64,000 bases of DNA from Erwinia oleae (GTDB taxonomy: Bacteria > Pseudomonadota > Gammaproteobacteria > Enterobacterales > Enterobacteriaceae). A model generated the notes under the pieces. The model did not search any database and was not told where the DNA came from. It saw nothing but the letters and a program-made list of their open reading frames with translations. This document shows, piece after piece, positions 40,948 through 52,701 of the stretch (the first letter of the stretch is position 1; every line of letters starts with the position of its first letter). The stretch is taken from the NCBI RefSeq assembly GCF_000770305.1, contig NZ_JNVB01000009.1:1-64000 (forward strand), given 5' to 3'. The translations under genes and the position numbers were made by a program.

Positions 40948-41541
40948 ATGAATCAAAGCCATTTTTTCGCCCATCTTTCCCGTCTTAAATTAATTAACCG
41001 CTGGCCGCTGATGCGCAACGTGCGCACCGAAAATGTCTCTGAGCACAGCCTTCAGGTCGCAATGGTCGCCCACGCGCTGGCGATCATAAAGAACCAGAAA
41101 TTTAACGGTAATCTTAACGCCGAGCGTATCGCCATGATGGCTATCTACCACGACGCCAGCGAGGTGTTGACCGGCGATCTCCCTACGCCAGTGAAGTATT
41201 ACAATGCGCAAATCGCTTTTGAATATAAAAAAATTGAGAAAATCGCTCAGCAGAAACTGATTGAGATGCTGCCAGCAGAGCTACAGGCGGCTTACCGTCC
41301 ACTGCTTGACGAACATCAGCACAGTGAGGACGAGAAGGCGATTGTGAAGCAGGCCGACGCGCTGTGCGCCTACCTCAAGTGTCTGGAAGAACTCGCGGCG
41401 GGTAATCACGAATTCCAGCTGGCGAAAGCGCGCCTGGAGAAAACGCTGGCGGATCGTCACAGCCCTGAAATGGACTACTTTGTTGAGGTGTTTGTTCCCA
41501 GCTTTAACCTCTCTCTGGATGAGATCAGCGGGGATCTCTAA
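40948..41541 (+). CDS. yfbR: 5'-Deoxynucleotidase YfbR
   Basis: HD-domain phosphohydrolase that dephosphorylates deoxynucleoside 5'-monophosphates, part of thymidylate supply in E. coli. From ATG 40948 ([14 protein letters not shown]) 197 residues; the longer open frame overlaps alaA. Metal ligands are H33 (SEHSLQ), H68-D69 (YHDASEV) and D137 (KQADALC), all at E. coli positions. Convergent with yfbS; the two ends overlap by 4 bases. Confidence 0.97.
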   Translation: MNQSHFFAHLSRLKLINRWPLMRNVRTENVSEHSLQVAMVAHALAIIKNQKFNGNLNAERIAMMAIYHDASEVLTGDLPTPVKYYNAQIAFEYKKIEKIAQQKLIEMLPAELQAAYRPLLDEHQHSEDEKAIVKQADALCAYLKCLEELAAGNHEFQLAKARLEKTLADRHSPEMDYFVEVFVPSFNLSLDEISGDL

Positions 41542-43370
41542 AAAGGAAACAGCACCGGTACCAGCACCACGCTGACCATCATAATCAGCAGGGTAAACGG
41601 CACGCCGACCTTCACGAAGTCGCCAAAGGTATAGCCGCCCGGGCCAAGAACGAGCGTGTTGACCGGTGATGACACCGGCGTCATAAAGGCCGCCGAGGCG
41701 GCGATCGCAACGATCAGCGTAAACGGATAGGGTGACAGGCCCATCTGCCCCGCCGCCGCCACGCCAACCGGCGCCATCAGCACCGCCGTAGCGGTATTTG
41801 AGATAAACAGCCCAATAGTTGCACAGAGTATAAACAGGCAAAGCAGCATGATATGCGGACTGTAGCCGCCGGCCAGCGCCGTCAGGCCATTGACTATCAG
41901 CGCGACGCCGCCCGTCTTTTGTAGCGCCAGCGCAAAGGGCATCATACCGACAATCAGGATGATGCTCGGCCAGTGAATGGATTTGTAGGCGTTTTCCATA
42001 TCAATGCAGCGAAATTTTCCCATCAGCAGGCAGGCAACCAGCGCCGCAACAGGGTTAGGGATCTCATCGGTCAGCATCATCGCCACCATCAGCGCCAGGC
42101 TGAAAATCGCATGCGGCGCCTGGCTCTGCGCGGGGGCCACGTAGTCCGCCTCCTCCGGCAGATTAAGTACGATCATCTCGCGTGGATATTGCTTAAGATG
42201 AAGGATCTTTTTCCAGTCGCCAATGACCAGCAGGCTGTCGCCCAGCTCCAGCGAAACGTCTGTCAGCGCGCCTTCCAGTACCTCACCACGCCTGCGCAGC
42301 CCGACAACGCTGGTGTCAAAGCGGGATCGAAAGGCGATCTCCCGCAGCGTTTTCCCTTGAAGCGCGGAATCAGGAACAATTAACACTTCCGCCAGGCCGA
42401 CGTCCTGCGCGCGGTCGGAGAAGTAGTCGCCGCGCAGGATCATAGGTTCCAGCATCTGCTCGCCGCAGAACTCACGCAGATCGATATCGGCATTCGACAT
42501 ATCAATCAGCAGCACGTCACGCGCGCGAAACACCGTTGTGCCCGTGACCGGCACCATCACCCGACGAAACTTGCGCCAGCGCTCCAGGCCAACCACGTTG
42601 ACGCTGTAGCGTTCACGCAGCTTTAAATCATCCAGCCGATAGCCAATAAGCGGCGATCCGCTGCGTACGGCCAGCCTTCTGGCACGTCCGGTGAGTTTGT
42701 AATCGCGGATCAAATCGCGCCAGGTGCGTCGTCCGAGCTTTTTCGCGCTGTTTTCGCCCTGCGGCGTGACCAGCCAGAAGCGCGCCAGCAGCATATAAGC
42801 AATTCCCAGCAACAGTGCCACCAGACCAATCGGCGTCACATCAAAAAAACCGAACCCGGCCAGCCCTTCGCGCACCAGCTCGCTGTTCACCACCAGGTTA
42901 GGCGGCGTGGCGACCAGCGTCAGCATGCCGCTGATCAACCCGGCGAAGCTGAGCGGCATCATCAGCCGTCCCGGTGAGCTTTTCATTTTTGCCGCCACGC
43001 TGAGCACCACCGGTATGAATATCGCCACCACGCCGGTGGAGCTCATAAACGCGCCCAACCCCGCCACGGTCACCATCAGCAGCACCAGCATTTTTGTTTC
43101 GCTGCTGCCAGCCATTCTCATCAGCCAGTCACCCAGCCTCAGCGCCACGCCGGTACGGACCAGACCTTCGCCAATCACAAACAGCGCCGCAATAAGAATA
43201 ACGTTAGGATCGCTGAAGCCGAGCGTCGCCTCCTGCAAGGTCAGCGTTCCGCTTAACACAAAAGCAATAATCACCAGCAGCGCCACAACGTCCATGCGCA
43301 GCCGACCGCTGACAAACAGCAGAATGGCAACGGCTAACAAACTGATAACCCAGAGAAGTTCTTTGTTCAC
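41538..43370 (-). CDS. yfbS: YfbS, SLC13/DASS-type transporter with TrkA-C domains
   Basis: Inner-membrane protein, 610 residues from a GTG start at 43370 ([12 protein letters not shown]), exactly the E. coli length. The frame is open to 43424, but that extension runs through the hxpA terminator. Two halves of a DASS/CitT-type permease (about 1-190 and 395-610) flank a soluble region with two TrkA-C-like modules ([20 protein letters not shown] and [20 protein letters not shown]). Seen: [22 protein letters not shown] and [17 protein letters not shown]. The substrate is not established. Confidence 0.95.
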   Translation of the reverse strand: MNKELLWVISLLAVAILLFVSGRLRMDVVALLVIIAFVLSGTLTLQEATLGFSDPNVILIAALFVIGEGLVRTGVALRLGDWLMRMAGSSETKMLVLLMVTVAGLGAFMSSTGVVAIFIPVVLSVAAKMKSSPGRLMMPLSFAGLISGMLTLVATPPNLVVNSELVREGLAGFGFFDVTPIGLVALLLGIAYMLLARFWLVTPQGENSAKKLGRRTWRDLIRDYKLTGRARRLAVRSGSPLIGYRLDDLKLRERYSVNVVGLERWRKFRRVMVPVTGTTVFRARDVLLIDMSNADIDLREFCGEQMLEPMILRGDYFSDRAQDVGLAEVLIVPDSALQGKTLREIAFRSRFDTSVVGLRRRGEVLEGALTDVSLELGDSLLVIGDWKKILHLKQYPREMIVLNLPEEADYVAPAQSQAPHAIFSLALMVAMMLTDEIPNPVAALVACLLMGKFRCIDMENAYKSIHWPSIILIVGMMPFALALQKTGGVALIVNGLTALAGGYSPHIMLLCLFILCATIGLFISNTATAVLMAPVGVAAAGQMGLSPYPFTLIVAIAASAAFMTPVSSPVNTLVLGPGGYTFGDFVKVGVPFTLLIMMVSVVLVPVLFPF

Positions 43371-43408
43371 GGTGACTCTCAGTGCGATGTTTTCACACAG
43401 GATGCCAC

Positions 43409-43434
43409 AAAAAAAACCCCGCAATAGCGGGGTT
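43409..43434 (-). terminator. hxpA intrinsic terminator
   Basis: Minus strand AACCCCGC-TATT-GCGGGGTT followed by eight or more T residues, starting 11 bases after the hxpA stop and ending upstream of the yfbS GTG. Confidence 0.88.
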
Positions 43435-43444
43435 ACATCATGGC

Positions 43445-44104
43445 TTAGTGTTTTCGATCCACATTGACGGAACCGTCGGCGTTTTTCTGGATAATCAGCT
43501 CCTCCAGCGAGGAGAGCTGCATATCCACATCCTCAAGGCGAGGAGAGCTGGCCGGCGCGTTCACCGCGATCACATGGCAGCCTGCCGCCAGGCCGGAGAG
43601 AATACCCGCTGCGGCGTCTTCCACCACCACGCACTCTTCCGGCTCCAGTTGAAGGAGCTGTGCGCCAAGGAGATAAGCATCCGGCTCGGGCTTGCCATTC
43701 TGAACGCGCTCCGCCGTCACCATGGTTTCAGGTTCGGGCAGTTCTGCCGCCTGACGGCGCGCCGAAGCGACCGGCAGCGAACCCGAGGTGACAATCGCCC
43801 AGGGAATGTTCATCTCGCTGAGCATCGCCAGTAGCTGACGCGCGCCGGGCAGCGCGGTGATCCCGTCCGTGTCTTCCGCTTCGGTCTTTTCCAGCAGCAG
43901 AAACTCGTCACGGATCTCGTCTTCAGAGGCACCGGGCATGAAATGACGCAGTGAAGTGATCGCCTGCTTGCCGTGGATAAAATTCAGCACCTCTTCGCCC
44001 GCAATGCCGCGTCGTGATGCCCAGCTCAGCCAGGCGCGTTCCACAACCGGCAGGGAGTCCACCAGCGTGCCGTCCAGATCAAACAGAAAACCTTTACACT
44101 TCAC
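43445..44104 (-). CDS. hxpA: Hexitol/sugar phosphatase HxpA (YfbT)
   Basis: HAD-superfamily phosphatase, 219 residues (E. coli 216), active on sugar and hexitol phosphates. Motif [11 protein letters not shown] has nucleophile D9 and D11; the cap follows; motif II VTSGS; the Lys in [13 protein letters not shown]; and motif [12 protein letters not shown]. It follows yfbU by 14 bases on the same strand. Confidence 0.95.
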   Translation of the reverse strand: MKCKGFLFDLDGTLVDSLPVVERAWLSWASRRGIAGEEVLNFIHGKQAITSLRHFMPGASEDEIRDEFLLLEKTEAEDTDGITALPGARQLLAMLSEMNIPWAIVTSGSLPVASARRQAAELPEPETMVTAERVQNGKPEPDAYLLGAQLLQLEPEECVVVEDAAAGILSGLAAGCHVIAVNAPASSPRLEDVDMQLSSLEELIIQKNADGSVNVDRKH

Positions 44105-44118
44105 TGCGTTTTTCCTTT

Positions 44119-44613
44119 TCAGGCGTTAATAATTTGCGCGATCTCGTTCGCACTCAGATGATACTGCCGTGGACAAGTGTGCCATAAGGTCAGCATGCGT
44201 TGGTATTTTTCCCACATCGGCGTTTGCGCGTTAAAGCCGTGCGTGCCGGAATCAAAATGCGTATAGCGCCCTTCCACATTGACCATAAAGCGCACGTAAC
44301 CCAGATAACGCGCTTCCGTGGCCGCGTCAAAGCCGAGGAAATTCAGCCGACGCTCGTCGATGCCAGCGGGTGATTTCAGATTAGCCCATGAAACGTGCAG
44401 CGCGTGGTGCAGTTCCATAATATCGATGATAGTGCGGCAGACTGTTTCTGGTAGTTCGCCAAATTCGCGATCCAGCTCGCGCATTTGCAGGCCGTAGCCG
44501 CGTTCGACGATGGTTTGCTGGCGACGATAGCGCTCGGCGTTATCGGGATCGAGCATACTCATCATCTTATATTGATTAGAGAGAATTAAACGTTGGGCGT
44601 TGGTCATTTCCAT
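44119..44613 (-). CDS. yfbU: YfbU family protein
   Basis: Conserved enterobacterial protein, 164 residues, of unknown molecular role (UPF0304). The ATG at 44613 ([18 protein letters not shown]) is used rather than the ATG one codon earlier because AGGAG is 6 bases away. Mostly helical and charged; conserved blocks [38 protein letters not shown] and [11 protein letters not shown]. Probably co-transcribed with hxpA. Confidence 0.95.
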   Translation of the reverse strand: MEMTNAQRLILSNQYKMMSMLDPDNAERYRRQQTIVERGYGLQMRELDREFGELPETVCRTIIDIMELHHALHVSWANLKSPAGIDERRLNFLGFDAATEARYLGYVRFMVNVEGRYTHFDSGTHGFNAQTPMWEKYQRMLTLWHTCPRQYHLSANEIAQIINA

Positions 44614-44766
44614 CATTCACTCCTGCGTCACCGTGGACGAATTGCAATCTGAAAGGGATGACGCAAGAATGACATAAGCGGCGGCAATGCGGTACGGCAA
44701 GCCGCTGCTTCTTTGATTCAAACCGGGTTTTCGCCCCATTCAGGAAGCGAAAATTTCGCGCCGGGA

Positions 44767-45219
44767 TCAAAGATCGTCAAGAAAGGTTTTATCGAGCTGC
44801 CTGAACGCACGACGCAACACGTCGGCCAGCGACTGATAGGTTGGCTTTCCTTCCAGAGGTGCGATCGCCTGTCCGGCAGCCTGGAGCTTTTCGCGCACCT
44901 CGTGAAACCAGTTCAGCAAGCCTGGCGGCAGCGGCGTGACGGAGCGTTTGCCCAGCCACCAAAGCCCCTGCATCGGCAGGCTACAGGCAAACAGCGCGGT
45001 TGCCACCGCCGGGCCGAGCTGGCCGCCCAGCGCGATTTGCCAGGTCAGAGAGAAAACGGCAACCGGCGGCATAAAGCGAATCGCAAATCGCGTGGCGCGC
45101 GCCACTCTGTTTTCCGGGAACATGGCTGCCAGACGTTTATCAACCGGCCATGTTTTCATGTAGTGCTGTCCGCGTTGAAACAGCTTTAACCAACCGACCG
45201 TACCGGATTCTTTAGCCAT
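44767..45219 (-). CDS. yfbV: YfbV (UPF0208) membrane protein
   Basis: 150-residue inner-membrane protein (E. coli 151); in E. coli it is reported to help confine the terminus macrodomain. ATG 45219 ([17 protein letters not shown]) is chosen with GAGGGGAG upstream; a longer frame to 45246 is discarded. Two hydrophobic segments ([21 protein letters not shown] split near 47-66, and [16 protein letters not shown]) lie before [10 protein letters not shown] and the C-terminal [12 protein letters not shown]. Divergent from ackA. Confidence 0.94.
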   Translation of the reverse strand: MAKESGTVGWLKLFQRGQHYMKTWPVDKRLAAMFPENRVARATRFAIRFMPPVAVFSLTWQIALGGQLGPAVATALFACSLPMQGLWWLGKRSVTPLPPGLLNWFHEVREKLQAAGQAIAPLEGKPTYQSLADVLRRAFRQLDKTFLDDL

Positions 45220-45544
45220 GGCTCCCCTCAACTTCATTAATAACATTTAAACAAAAAATACAAATAACCAACGTTAGCTTACAACTTTCAAAATATTTTG
45301 TTTTTGAACGGCAGTCTGGTTATCCTGTGCCCGTTTCTACAAGGTCAGCCGAAAGGGAGAACATTAATGGACTCTTTTCAAAAGGCTGATATCAAAAATT
45401 TGTGCAATTTTTCTATTTTTTTTATGTCGGTGGTCAAAGTTTGCCACAAGCATGACATTCATCATTAATGTACCAGCTTTCATGCGCTACGCTGATAGTC
45501 TGACTGAGTTTTTTTTCGCCATTTTTAACCAATAGGGACCTTCC
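45220..45544. other. 325-base divergent region between yfbV and ackA
   Basis: AT-rich region expected to contain the yfbV and ackA promoters. Beyond the small ORF listed next I can assign no specific regulatory site. Confidence 0.5.
45367..45468 (+). CDS. Candidate 33-residue small protein in the ackA leader
   Basis: ATG at 45367 preceded by AAAGGGAG with 7-base spacing, a better ribosome site than many genes here, then 33 codons to TAA. The product begins MDSFQKADIKNLCNFSIFF, has a short hydrophobic stretch (NFSIFFMSVVKV) and a His/Cys/Lys-rich end (CHKHDIHH). It ends 76 bases before ackA, so it could be a leader peptide or an independent micro-protein. No family recognised; the AT-rich context makes chance possible. 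Confidence 0.35.
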   Translation: MDSFQKADIKNLCNFSIFFMSVVKVCHKHDIHH

Positions 45545-46747
45545 ATGTCGAGTAAGTTAGTACTGGTTCTGAACTGCGGCAGTTCTTCACTTAAGTTTGC
45601 CATCATTGATCCTGCAAACGGTGAGGAGTATCTCTCCGGTTTATCCGAATGCTTCCACCTGCCCGAAGCCCGTATCAAATGGAAAATGGAAGGTAGCAAA
45701 CAGGAAGCCGCCCTGGGCGCCGGCGCCGCGCACAGCGAAGCCCTCAATTTCATTGTTAAAACTATTCTGGCACAAAAACCTGAGCTTTCAGCACAAATTG
45801 CTGCAATCGGTCACCGCATCGTTCACGGCGGTGAAAAACTGACTCAGTCGGTGGTGATTGACGAAAACATCATTCAGAGCATTAAAGACGCGTCTTCTTT
45901 TGCTCCGCTGCACAATCCGGCGCACCTGATCGGTATTGATGAAGCGATGAAAAACTTCCCACACCTTTCTGATAAAAATGTGGCAGTTTTCGACACCGCT
46001 TTCCATCAGACTATGCCTGAAGAGTCTTATCTTTATGCGCTGCCTTATCATCTTTATAAGGAACACGGCGTTCGTCGCTACGGCGCGCACGGCACCAGCC
46101 ACTACTACGTAATGCATGAAGCGGCAAAAGTGCTGAACAAGCCGGTTGAAGAGCTGAATATCATTACCTGCCATCTGGGTAACGGCGCATCCATTTCTGC
46201 CATCCGCAACGGCGAATGCGTGGATACCTCAATGGGTCTGACGCCGCTGGAAGGCCTGGTGATGGGCACCCGTTCCGGCGATATCGATCCGGCTATTATC
46301 TTCTTCCTGCACGACACGCTGGGCATGAGCGTTGACGCCATCAATAAGCTGCTGACCAAAGAGTCTGGTCTTCTTGGCCTGACCGGCGTCACCAGCGACT
46401 GCCGTTACGTTGAAGAAAACTACGAAACCAAAGAAGACGCGAAACGCGCGATGGACGTTTTCTGTCACCGTCTGGCGAAATACATCGGCTCGTACGCGGC
46501 GCTGATGGAAGGCCGTCTCGATGCGGTGATCTTTACCGGCGGCATCGGTGAAAACGCGGCAATGGTGCGTGAGCTGTCGCTGGCGAAGCTGTCGCTGCTC
46601 GGTTTTGAGGTGGATCATGAGCGTAACCTCGCGGCGCGCTTCGGCAACGCGGGCTTCATCAACAAAGAAGGCACGCGTCCGGCCGTGGTCATTCCTACCA
46701 ACGAAGAGTTGGTTATCGCCCGCGACGCCAGCCGTCTGACCGCCTGA
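45545..46747 (+). CDS. ackA: Acetate kinase
   Basis: ATP-dependent acetate kinase of the ASKHA fold, making acetyl-phosphate from acetate or ATP and acetate in the reverse direction. 400 residues. Seen: [13 protein letters not shown] (Asn7 loop), the substrate-site blocks [10 protein letters not shown] and [31 protein letters not shown] and [10 protein letters not shown]. Good AGGGA ribosome site. Operon with pta, 101 bases downstream. Confidence 0.98.
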   Translation: MSSKLVLVLNCGSSSLKFAIIDPANGEEYLSGLSECFHLPEARIKWKMEGSKQEAALGAGAAHSEALNFIVKTILAQKPELSAQIAAIGHRIVHGGEKLTQSVVIDENIIQSIKDASSFAPLHNPAHLIGIDEAMKNFPHLSDKNVAVFDTAFHQTMPEESYLYALPYHLYKEHGVRRYGAHGTSHYYVMHEAAKVLNKPVEELNIITCHLGNGASISAIRNGECVDTSMGLTPLEGLVMGTRSGDIDPAIIFFLHDTLGMSVDAINKLLTKESGLLGLTGVTSDCRYVEENYETKEDAKRAMDVFCHRLAKYIGSYAALMEGRLDAVIFTGGIGENAAMVRELSLAKLSLLGFEVDHERNLAARFGNAGFINKEGTRPAVVIPTNEELVIARDASRLTA

Positions 46748-46848
46748 GCATTCTCCTCCGCCAGCTCAGGCTGGCGGCGTTGTTTTGACACCAACAAAGC
46801 GTACCCGCCGTTGCTTCAGCAGCGAGGAGTGGTACAGAGAGGTTTCCC

Positions 46849-48993
46849 GTGTCTCGTACTATTATGTTAATTCCCACCGGCACCAGCGTCGGCCTCACCA
46901 GTATCAGCCTTGGCGTGATCCGCGCCATGGAGCGCAAGGGCGTTCGCCTGAGCGTATTCAAACCTATCGCCCAGCCGCGTGCGGGCGGCGACGCGCCGGA
47001 TCAGACCACCAAGATCATTCGCTCCAACTCATCCATTCCTGCCGCCGAACCGCTGGCAATGAGCAGCGTGGAGTCCCTGCTTGGTTCCAACCAGCAGGAC
47101 GTGCTGATGGAAGAGATTATCAAGCGCTACCACGAAAACACCAAAGATGCCGAAGTGGTGCTGGTGGAAGGCCTGGTGCCGACCCGCAAGCATCAGTTTG
47201 CGTCAGCGCTGAACTTTGAGATCGCCAAGACGCTGAATGCGGAAATCGTCTTTGTGATGTCACTGGGCAATGATTCCGCCGCACAGTTAAAAGAGCGCAT
47301 CGAACTGACGCAGAGCAGCTTCGGCGGCAGCAAGAATAAAAATATCACCGGCGTGATCATTAACAAACTGAATGCGCCCGTTGATGAGCAGGGCCGTACC
47401 CGCCCTGACCTTTCGGAGATTTTTGACGATTCGACCAAGGCCAGCATCGCCAATATCGATCCGAAGCAGCTTTTCGCCAACAGTCCGCTACCGGTGCTGG
47501 GCTGCGTACCGTGGAGCTTCGATCTGATCGCCACGCGCGCGATTGATATGTGTCATCACCTGAAGGCGGATGTGATCAACGAAGGCGATATCAACACCCG
47601 CCGCGTGAAGTCCGTGACCTTCTGTGCGCGAAGTCTGCCGCACATGCTGGAGCACTTCCGCCCTGGTTCGCTGCTGGTGACCTCTGCCGACCGTCCTGAC
47701 GTGCTGGTTGCCGCCTGCCTGGCGGCGATGAACGGCGTCGAGATTGGTGCGATCCTGCTGACCGGCGGATATCAAATCGACGAACCTATTCGTAAACTGT
47801 GCGAACGCGCTTTCGCCACCGGCCTGCCGGTCTTTATGGTGAAAACCAACACCTGGCAGACCTCGCTGAGCCTGCAAAGCTTTAATCTGGAAGTGCCGAG
47901 CGACGATACACAGCGCATTGAGCGCGTGCAGGAGTACGTGGCCAGCCACATCGACTCCGAATGGATCGACTCGCTGACCGCCACCTCCGAGCGCAGCCGT
48001 CGCCTCTCTCCGCCAGCGTTCCGTTATCAGCTCACTGAACTGGCGCGCCAGGCTCGCAAACGCATTGTGCTGCCGGAAGGCGACGAGCCGCGTACGGTGA
48101 AAGCCGCAGCCATCTGCGCCGAACGTGGTATCGCCACCTGCGTACTGCTGGGCAATCCGGAAGAGATCCAGCGCGTTGCCGCCGTTCAGGGTGTTGAATT
48201 GGGTAAAGGTATCGATATCGTCGATCCTGAAGTGGTGCGTGAAGAGTACGTTGCCCGCCTGGTTGAACTGCGTAAGAGCAAGGGCATGACCGAAGTGGTG
48301 GCGCGCGAGCAGCTGGAAGACAACGTGATGCTCGGCACCATGATGCTGGAGCGTAACGAAGTTGACGGTCTGGTATCCGGCGCGGTTCATACCACGGCCA
48401 ATACCATTCGTCCGCCATTGCAGTTGATCAAAACGGCGCCGGGCAGTTCGCTGGTTTCTTCCGTGTTCTTTATGCTGCTGCCTGAGCAGGTGCTGGTCTA
48501 TGGCGACTGCGCCATTAACCCGGACCCGAATCCGGAACAGCTGGCCGAAATTGCTATTCAGTCTGCGGATTCCGCCACCGCGTTTGGTATCGAACCACGC
48601 GTGGCGATGATTTCGTACTCAACCGGCAACTCAGGCGCAGGCAGCGACGTGGAAAAAGTACGTGAAGCTACGCGCATCGCCAAAGAGAAACGCCCGGATC
48701 TGGTGATTGATGGCCCGCTTCAGTACGACGCGGCGATCATGGATGACGTGGCCAAATCCAAAGCGCCAAATTCGCCCGTGGCCGGTCGCGCCACCGTGTT
48801 CATCTTCCCGGATTTGAACACCGGTAATACGACCTATAAAGCGGTGCAGCGCTCTGCCGACCTGATCTCCATCGGGCCAATGCTTCAGGGCATGCGTAAG
48901 CCGGTTAACGACCTTTCGCGCGGCGCGCTGGTAGACGATATCGTTTACACCATTGCACTGACGGCTATTCAGTCTAAGCAGGCCGAAAGCTAA
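46849..48993 (+). CDS. pta: Phosphate acetyltransferase
   Basis: Interconverts acetyl-CoA and acetyl-phosphate. Long enterobacterial form, 714 residues: an N-terminal P-loop/DRTGG regulatory region ([13 protein letters not shown] near the start, [19 protein letters not shown] in the DRTGG domain) and the C-terminal catalytic PTA domain from about residue 390 ([41 protein letters not shown]). GTG start at 46849. Followed by a strong terminator. Confidence 0.98.
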   Translation: MSRTIMLIPTGTSVGLTSISLGVIRAMERKGVRLSVFKPIAQPRAGGDAPDQTTKIIRSNSSIPAAEPLAMSSVESLLGSNQQDVLMEEIIKRYHENTKDAEVVLVEGLVPTRKHQFASALNFEIAKTLNAEIVFVMSLGNDSAAQLKERIELTQSSFGGSKNKNITGVIINKLNAPVDEQGRTRPDLSEIFDDSTKASIANIDPKQLFANSPLPVLGCVPWSFDLIATRAIDMCHHLKADVINEGDINTRRVKSVTFCARSLPHMLEHFRPGSLLVTSADRPDVLVAACLAAMNGVEIGAILLTGGYQIDEPIRKLCERAFATGLPVFMVKTNTWQTSLSLQSFNLEVPSDDTQRIERVQEYVASHIDSEWIDSLTATSERSRRLSPPAFRYQLTELARQARKRIVLPEGDEPRTVKAAAICAERGIATCVLLGNPEEIQRVAAVQGVELGKGIDIVDPEVVREEYVARLVELRKSKGMTEVVAREQLEDNVMLGTMMLERNEVDGLVSGAVHTTANTIRPPLQLIKTAPGSSLVSSVFFMLLPEQVLVYGDCAINPDPNPEQLAEIAIQSADSATAFGIEPRVAMISYSTGNSGAGSDVEKVREATRIAKEKRPDLVIDGPLQYDAAIMDDVAKSKAPNSPVAGRATVFIFPDLNTGNTTYKAVQRSADLISIGPMLQGMRKPVNDLSRGALVDDIVYTIALTAIQSKQAES

Positions 48994-49010
48994 ACGCGCA
49001 TTTTTTCAGC

Positions 49011-49040
49011 AAAAGCGAGCCTCCCGGCTCGCTTTTTTTT
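49011..49040 (+). terminator. ackA-pta terminator
   Basis: GCGAGCC-TCCC-GGCTCGC followed by eight T residues, 22 bases after the pta stop. Confidence 0.92.
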
Positions 49041-49291
49041 ATTTCATGACTTCCCTTTAAAAAGCGACATCACTTCCCTGGCGAGATATTTCAAAACCTG
49101 CCGGTTTATTCCCTTTAAAACACCTTTCTGCCCGCTGCAAGCAGTTGAAAAAATTAACTTACAGCAAATTCCCGCATTTTTTTTGGGCACAGTTTCATTC
49201 CCAGACTAATCTTATACAGGCAAGGAAATGGCAGGAACGCCTATAACGATATTTAAAAAATGTTTTTTTGACTTGATAAAGGGGTTTTTCA

Positions 49292-50284
49292 ATGAGCGAC
49301 ATTCATACTCAACCGGTTTACAGCGAAATAAATAACGGCACTCCGTTAAAACGTATTTCCTGGAGTGCTATTTTTGCAGGCGTCATTATTTCAATCGTCA
49401 TTTATTTATTGCTGTCCATATTAGGAACGGCGATAGGCGCAACCACTATCGATCCGCTTAAGGAACAGAATCCTCTGGATGGTTTAGGTAAAGGCGCATT
49501 AATCTGGACAGGCCTGAGCATGTTCATCTCCATAGCCGCGGGCGCCTTTATTACCGGCCGTCTCGCGCAGCGTGAGGGTGCGCTGCACGGATTGCTGATG
49601 TGGTCAGTGAATACGCTGGTCTGCGTATGGTTTGCCATCTCCCTTATTAGCAGTGCAGCAAGCGGAACGGCAAGCGTCATTGGTTCAGGCTTCAGCCTGT
49701 TGGGCAATGGCCTTTCATCGATTGCGCCTACGCTTACGCAAAAAGCGAAAGATACGCTGAAGGAGAATAATATCGATCTCGGCAATGTGCAGAATGAACT
49801 GGAGACGACGCTACGCCAAACCGGCAAGCCTGAACTTCAGCCAGAAAATATTCAGCAGAAAGCTGAAAAAGAAAGTAATAATGCACAAAATCAGGCAGAG
49901 AATACCGCAAACCATCCACAAACGGCGGATACTGATTTGGCGAACTGGTTCAAAGGCGTCGTCGAACGTAATGAGGACACGCTTCAGGCCGCCGATATCG
50001 ATGCGCTGAAAAATATTATTAAGGCGCGTACCGGTAAAAGCGATCAGGAAGTCGATCAGATCGTTGAGCAGACGCAAAAAAGTTATCAACAGGCGCGTCA
50101 GAAATATCAGCAGTTAAAACAGGAAGCAGAGCAGAAAGCACGCGAAGCAGCAGATAAAGCGGCAGCGGCAACGGCGAAAGCCAGCTGGGCTGCGCTGATT
50201 GTGCTGATTATCGAAGCCGCTATCGCCGGCGCTATGGGCATGGTGGGCCGTCGTAACCAGCCACGTCCGGTTGTGGTGCGTTAA
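49292..50284 (+). CDS. Orphan membrane protein with long helical cytoplasmic/periplasmic region
   Basis: 330 residues, family not recognised. Three hydrophobic segments near the N-terminus (about 24-52 SAIFAGVIISIVIYLLLS; 69-90 GALIWTGLSMFISIAAGAF; 98-120 LLMWSVNTLVCVWFAISLI), a small Gly/Ser-rich section, then about 150 polar residues rich in Gln, Glu, Lys and Ala, probably coiled-coil (QQARQKYQQLKQEAEQKAREAADKA split near 265-290), and a last membrane helix at 300-322. The end is basic (GRRNQPRP). It occupies the place of yfcC in E. coli gene order. Its own terminator is shared with yfcD. A membrane-spanning scaffold or stress protein is possible; no function claimed. Confidence 0.85.
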   Translation: MSDIHTQPVYSEINNGTPLKRISWSAIFAGVIISIVIYLLLSILGTAIGATTIDPLKEQNPLDGLGKGALIWTGLSMFISIAAGAFITGRLAQREGALHGLLMWSVNTLVCVWFAISLISSAASGTASVIGSGFSLLGNGLSSIAPTLTQKAKDTLKENNIDLGNVQNELETTLRQTGKPELQPENIQQKAEKESNNAQNQAENTANHPQTADTDLANWFKGVVERNEDTLQAADIDALKNIIKARTGKSDQEVDQIVEQTQKSYQQARQKYQQLKQEAEQKAREAADKAAAATAKASWAALIVLIIEAAIAGAMGMVGRRNQPRPVVVR

Positions 50285-50303
50285 TCGTTCATCCCTAAAA
50301 AGT

Positions 50304-50330
50304 AAAGCACCGCATCATGCGGTGCTTTTT
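50304..50330. terminator. Bidirectional terminator between the orphan membrane gene and yfcD
   Basis: AAAGCACCGCA-TCA-TGCGGTGCTTT (11-bp stem) with a T-run on the plus side and A-rich sequence before it, located between two convergent stops. Confidence 0.88.
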
Positions 50331-50344
50331 TTATCGCCACAGCA

Positions 50345-50884
50345 TTACGCCTGCGAAACGGCCTTTGATGTGCTCTGCTCACCATTACGGCTTAACCACA
50401 GCGACAGTGCTTTCAGCGAATCGTCGGTGAATTCATCACAACGGGCGGTGATCTCCTCCGGCTTCATCCAGAAGATCTCGTCCACTTCTTCTTCCTGCAT
50501 GGCGAACGGGCCGTGCGTTACGCAACTGAACAGTCCGCCCCACACGCGGCAGTGTTGATCCTCAAAGTAAAACAAGCCATGTTCGGCGAAAGGCACGTCG
50601 GCAATCCCCAACTCCTCTTCCGCTTCACGCCTGGCCGACTCCAGCATATCTTCACCGCTCTGCACCACGCCGCCAGCGGTGGCATCAAGCATGCCCGGCA
50701 TGAAGTCTTTGGACTGCGTCCGACGCTGAACCAGAATATTCCCCATGCCGTCGTGTACCACAATGTAGGTCGCGCGGTGGCGCAGGCACTGTGCCCGCAT
50801 CTGTGCGCGGCTGGCCTGTGCAACGACCTCGTTATCTTCACTAACGATATCCACCCACTCCATGCCGCTGTCTTGCTCGACCAT
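50345..50884 (-). CDS. yfcD: Nudix hydrolase YfcD
   Basis: Nudix-family hydrolase related to IPP isomerase-like proteins; 179 residues (E. coli 180), natural substrate not established. The Nudix box is intact at about 92-114: [24 protein letters not shown] (G-x5-E-x7-REUxEExGU). Flanking conserved blocks: [20 protein letters not shown] and [10 protein letters not shown]. Confidence 0.95.
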   Translation of the reverse strand: MVEQDSGMEWVDIVSEDNEVVAQASRAQMRAQCLRHRATYIVVHDGMGNILVQRRTQSKDFMPGMLDATAGGVVQSGEDMLESARREAEEELGIADVPFAEHGLFYFEDQHCRVWGGLFSCVTHGPFAMQEEEVDEIFWMKPEEITARCDEFTDDSLKALSLWLSRNGEQSTSKAVSQA

Positions 50885-50964
50885 CCGAAACCCTTATTAA
50901 GTCAGGCGCCTGAGCGCATTAATTGGCGTCCGCAATCACCATTACGGACGGTTTTATTGTCTTA

Positions 50965-51747
<783 letters not shown>

Positions 51748-51803
51748 TCACCTAAGCTGAAAAGACGCGTTGGAATCGTGATCTTTTCATCAGGGACAAG
51801 CCT

Positions 51804-52697
51804 ATGCATATCTTATTTACCGGCGGTACCGGGCTGATTGGCAGCCATTTGATCCCACGTTTACTGGCGCGGGGCGACAGCGTCAGCGTCGTCACGCGCA
51901 ACGTGGCGAAGGCCCGTGAAAAACTGGGTGAAAACGTGGCGTTCTGGTCTGGTCTTAATCAGCAGCGCGATCTCAACGGCATTGATGCAGTTATCAATCT
52001 GGCGGGCGAGCCGATTGCCGATAAACGCTGGAGCGCGCGGCAGAAGCAGCTACTGTGTGAAAGCCGCTGGCGGATCACCGAACAGATCGCTTCGCTGATC
52101 AACGCCAGCAGCACGCCGCCGTCGGTGCTGATTTCGGGTTCAGCTACGGGCTTTTACGGCGATGCCGGTGAACTGGTGCTGACCGAGGACGATCCAGGCC
52201 AGGAGGAGTTCACCCATCAGCTCTGCGCCCGCTGGGAAACGCTCGCCCGCGCGGCCGAAAGCGAGCGCACCCGCGTCTGCCTGCTCCGCACCGGCGTGGT
52301 ACTGGCGAAAAAAGGCGGCGCGCTGAGCAGAATGAAGCTGCCGTTTAAACTCGGCGTAGGCGGCCCGCTCGGTAGCGGCAGGCAGTATATGCCGTGGATC
52401 CATCTGGATGACATGCTCAACGCCATTCTCTGGCTGCTGGACACGCCGTCGCTGCGTGGCCCGTTCAATATGGTTGCGCCTTATGCAGTACGCAACGAGC
52501 AGTTTGCCGCCACGCTTGGCGAAGTGATGCACCGTCCGGCGGTGGTCCGCACGCCTGCCAGCGCCATTAAGCTGCTGATGGGCGAGTCGGCGGTACTGGT
52601 GCTCGGCGGTCAGCACGTCCTGCCTGGCCGGCTTGAGGCATCCGGCTTCCATTTCCGCTGGTATCAGCTGGATGAGGCGCTTCAGGACGTGGTCTGA
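51804..52697 (+). CDS. yfcH: SDR-family epimerase-like protein YfcH
   Basis: Atypical SDR (SDR39U1) of 297 residues, same length as E. coli YfcH. NAD(P)-binding motif [10 protein letters not shown] at 7-16, [13 protein letters not shown], and GSATGFYGD replacing the usual Tyr/Lys catalytic region. The DUF1731 C-terminal domain starts near [15 protein letters not shown]. Function not established. It ends 4 bases before the convergent hisP stop. Confidence 0.93.
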   Translation: MHILFTGGTGLIGSHLIPRLLARGDSVSVVTRNVAKAREKLGENVAFWSGLNQQRDLNGIDAVINLAGEPIADKRWSARQKQLLCESRWRITEQIASLINASSTPPSVLISGSATGFYGDAGELVLTEDDPGQEEFTHQLCARWETLARAAESERTRVCLLRTGVVLAKKGGALSRMKLPFKLGVGGPLGSGRQYMPWIHLDDMLNAILWLLDTPSLRGPFNMVAPYAVRNEQFAATLGEVMHRPAVVRTPASAIKLLMGESAVLVLGGQHVLPGRLEASGFHFRWYQLDEALQDVV

Positions 52698-52701
52698 CCG
52701 C

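Noticed and set aside
43371-43424. 18 extra N-terminal codons for yfbS
   Set aside because: They run through the hxpA terminator; GTG at 43370 gives the exact E. coli length.
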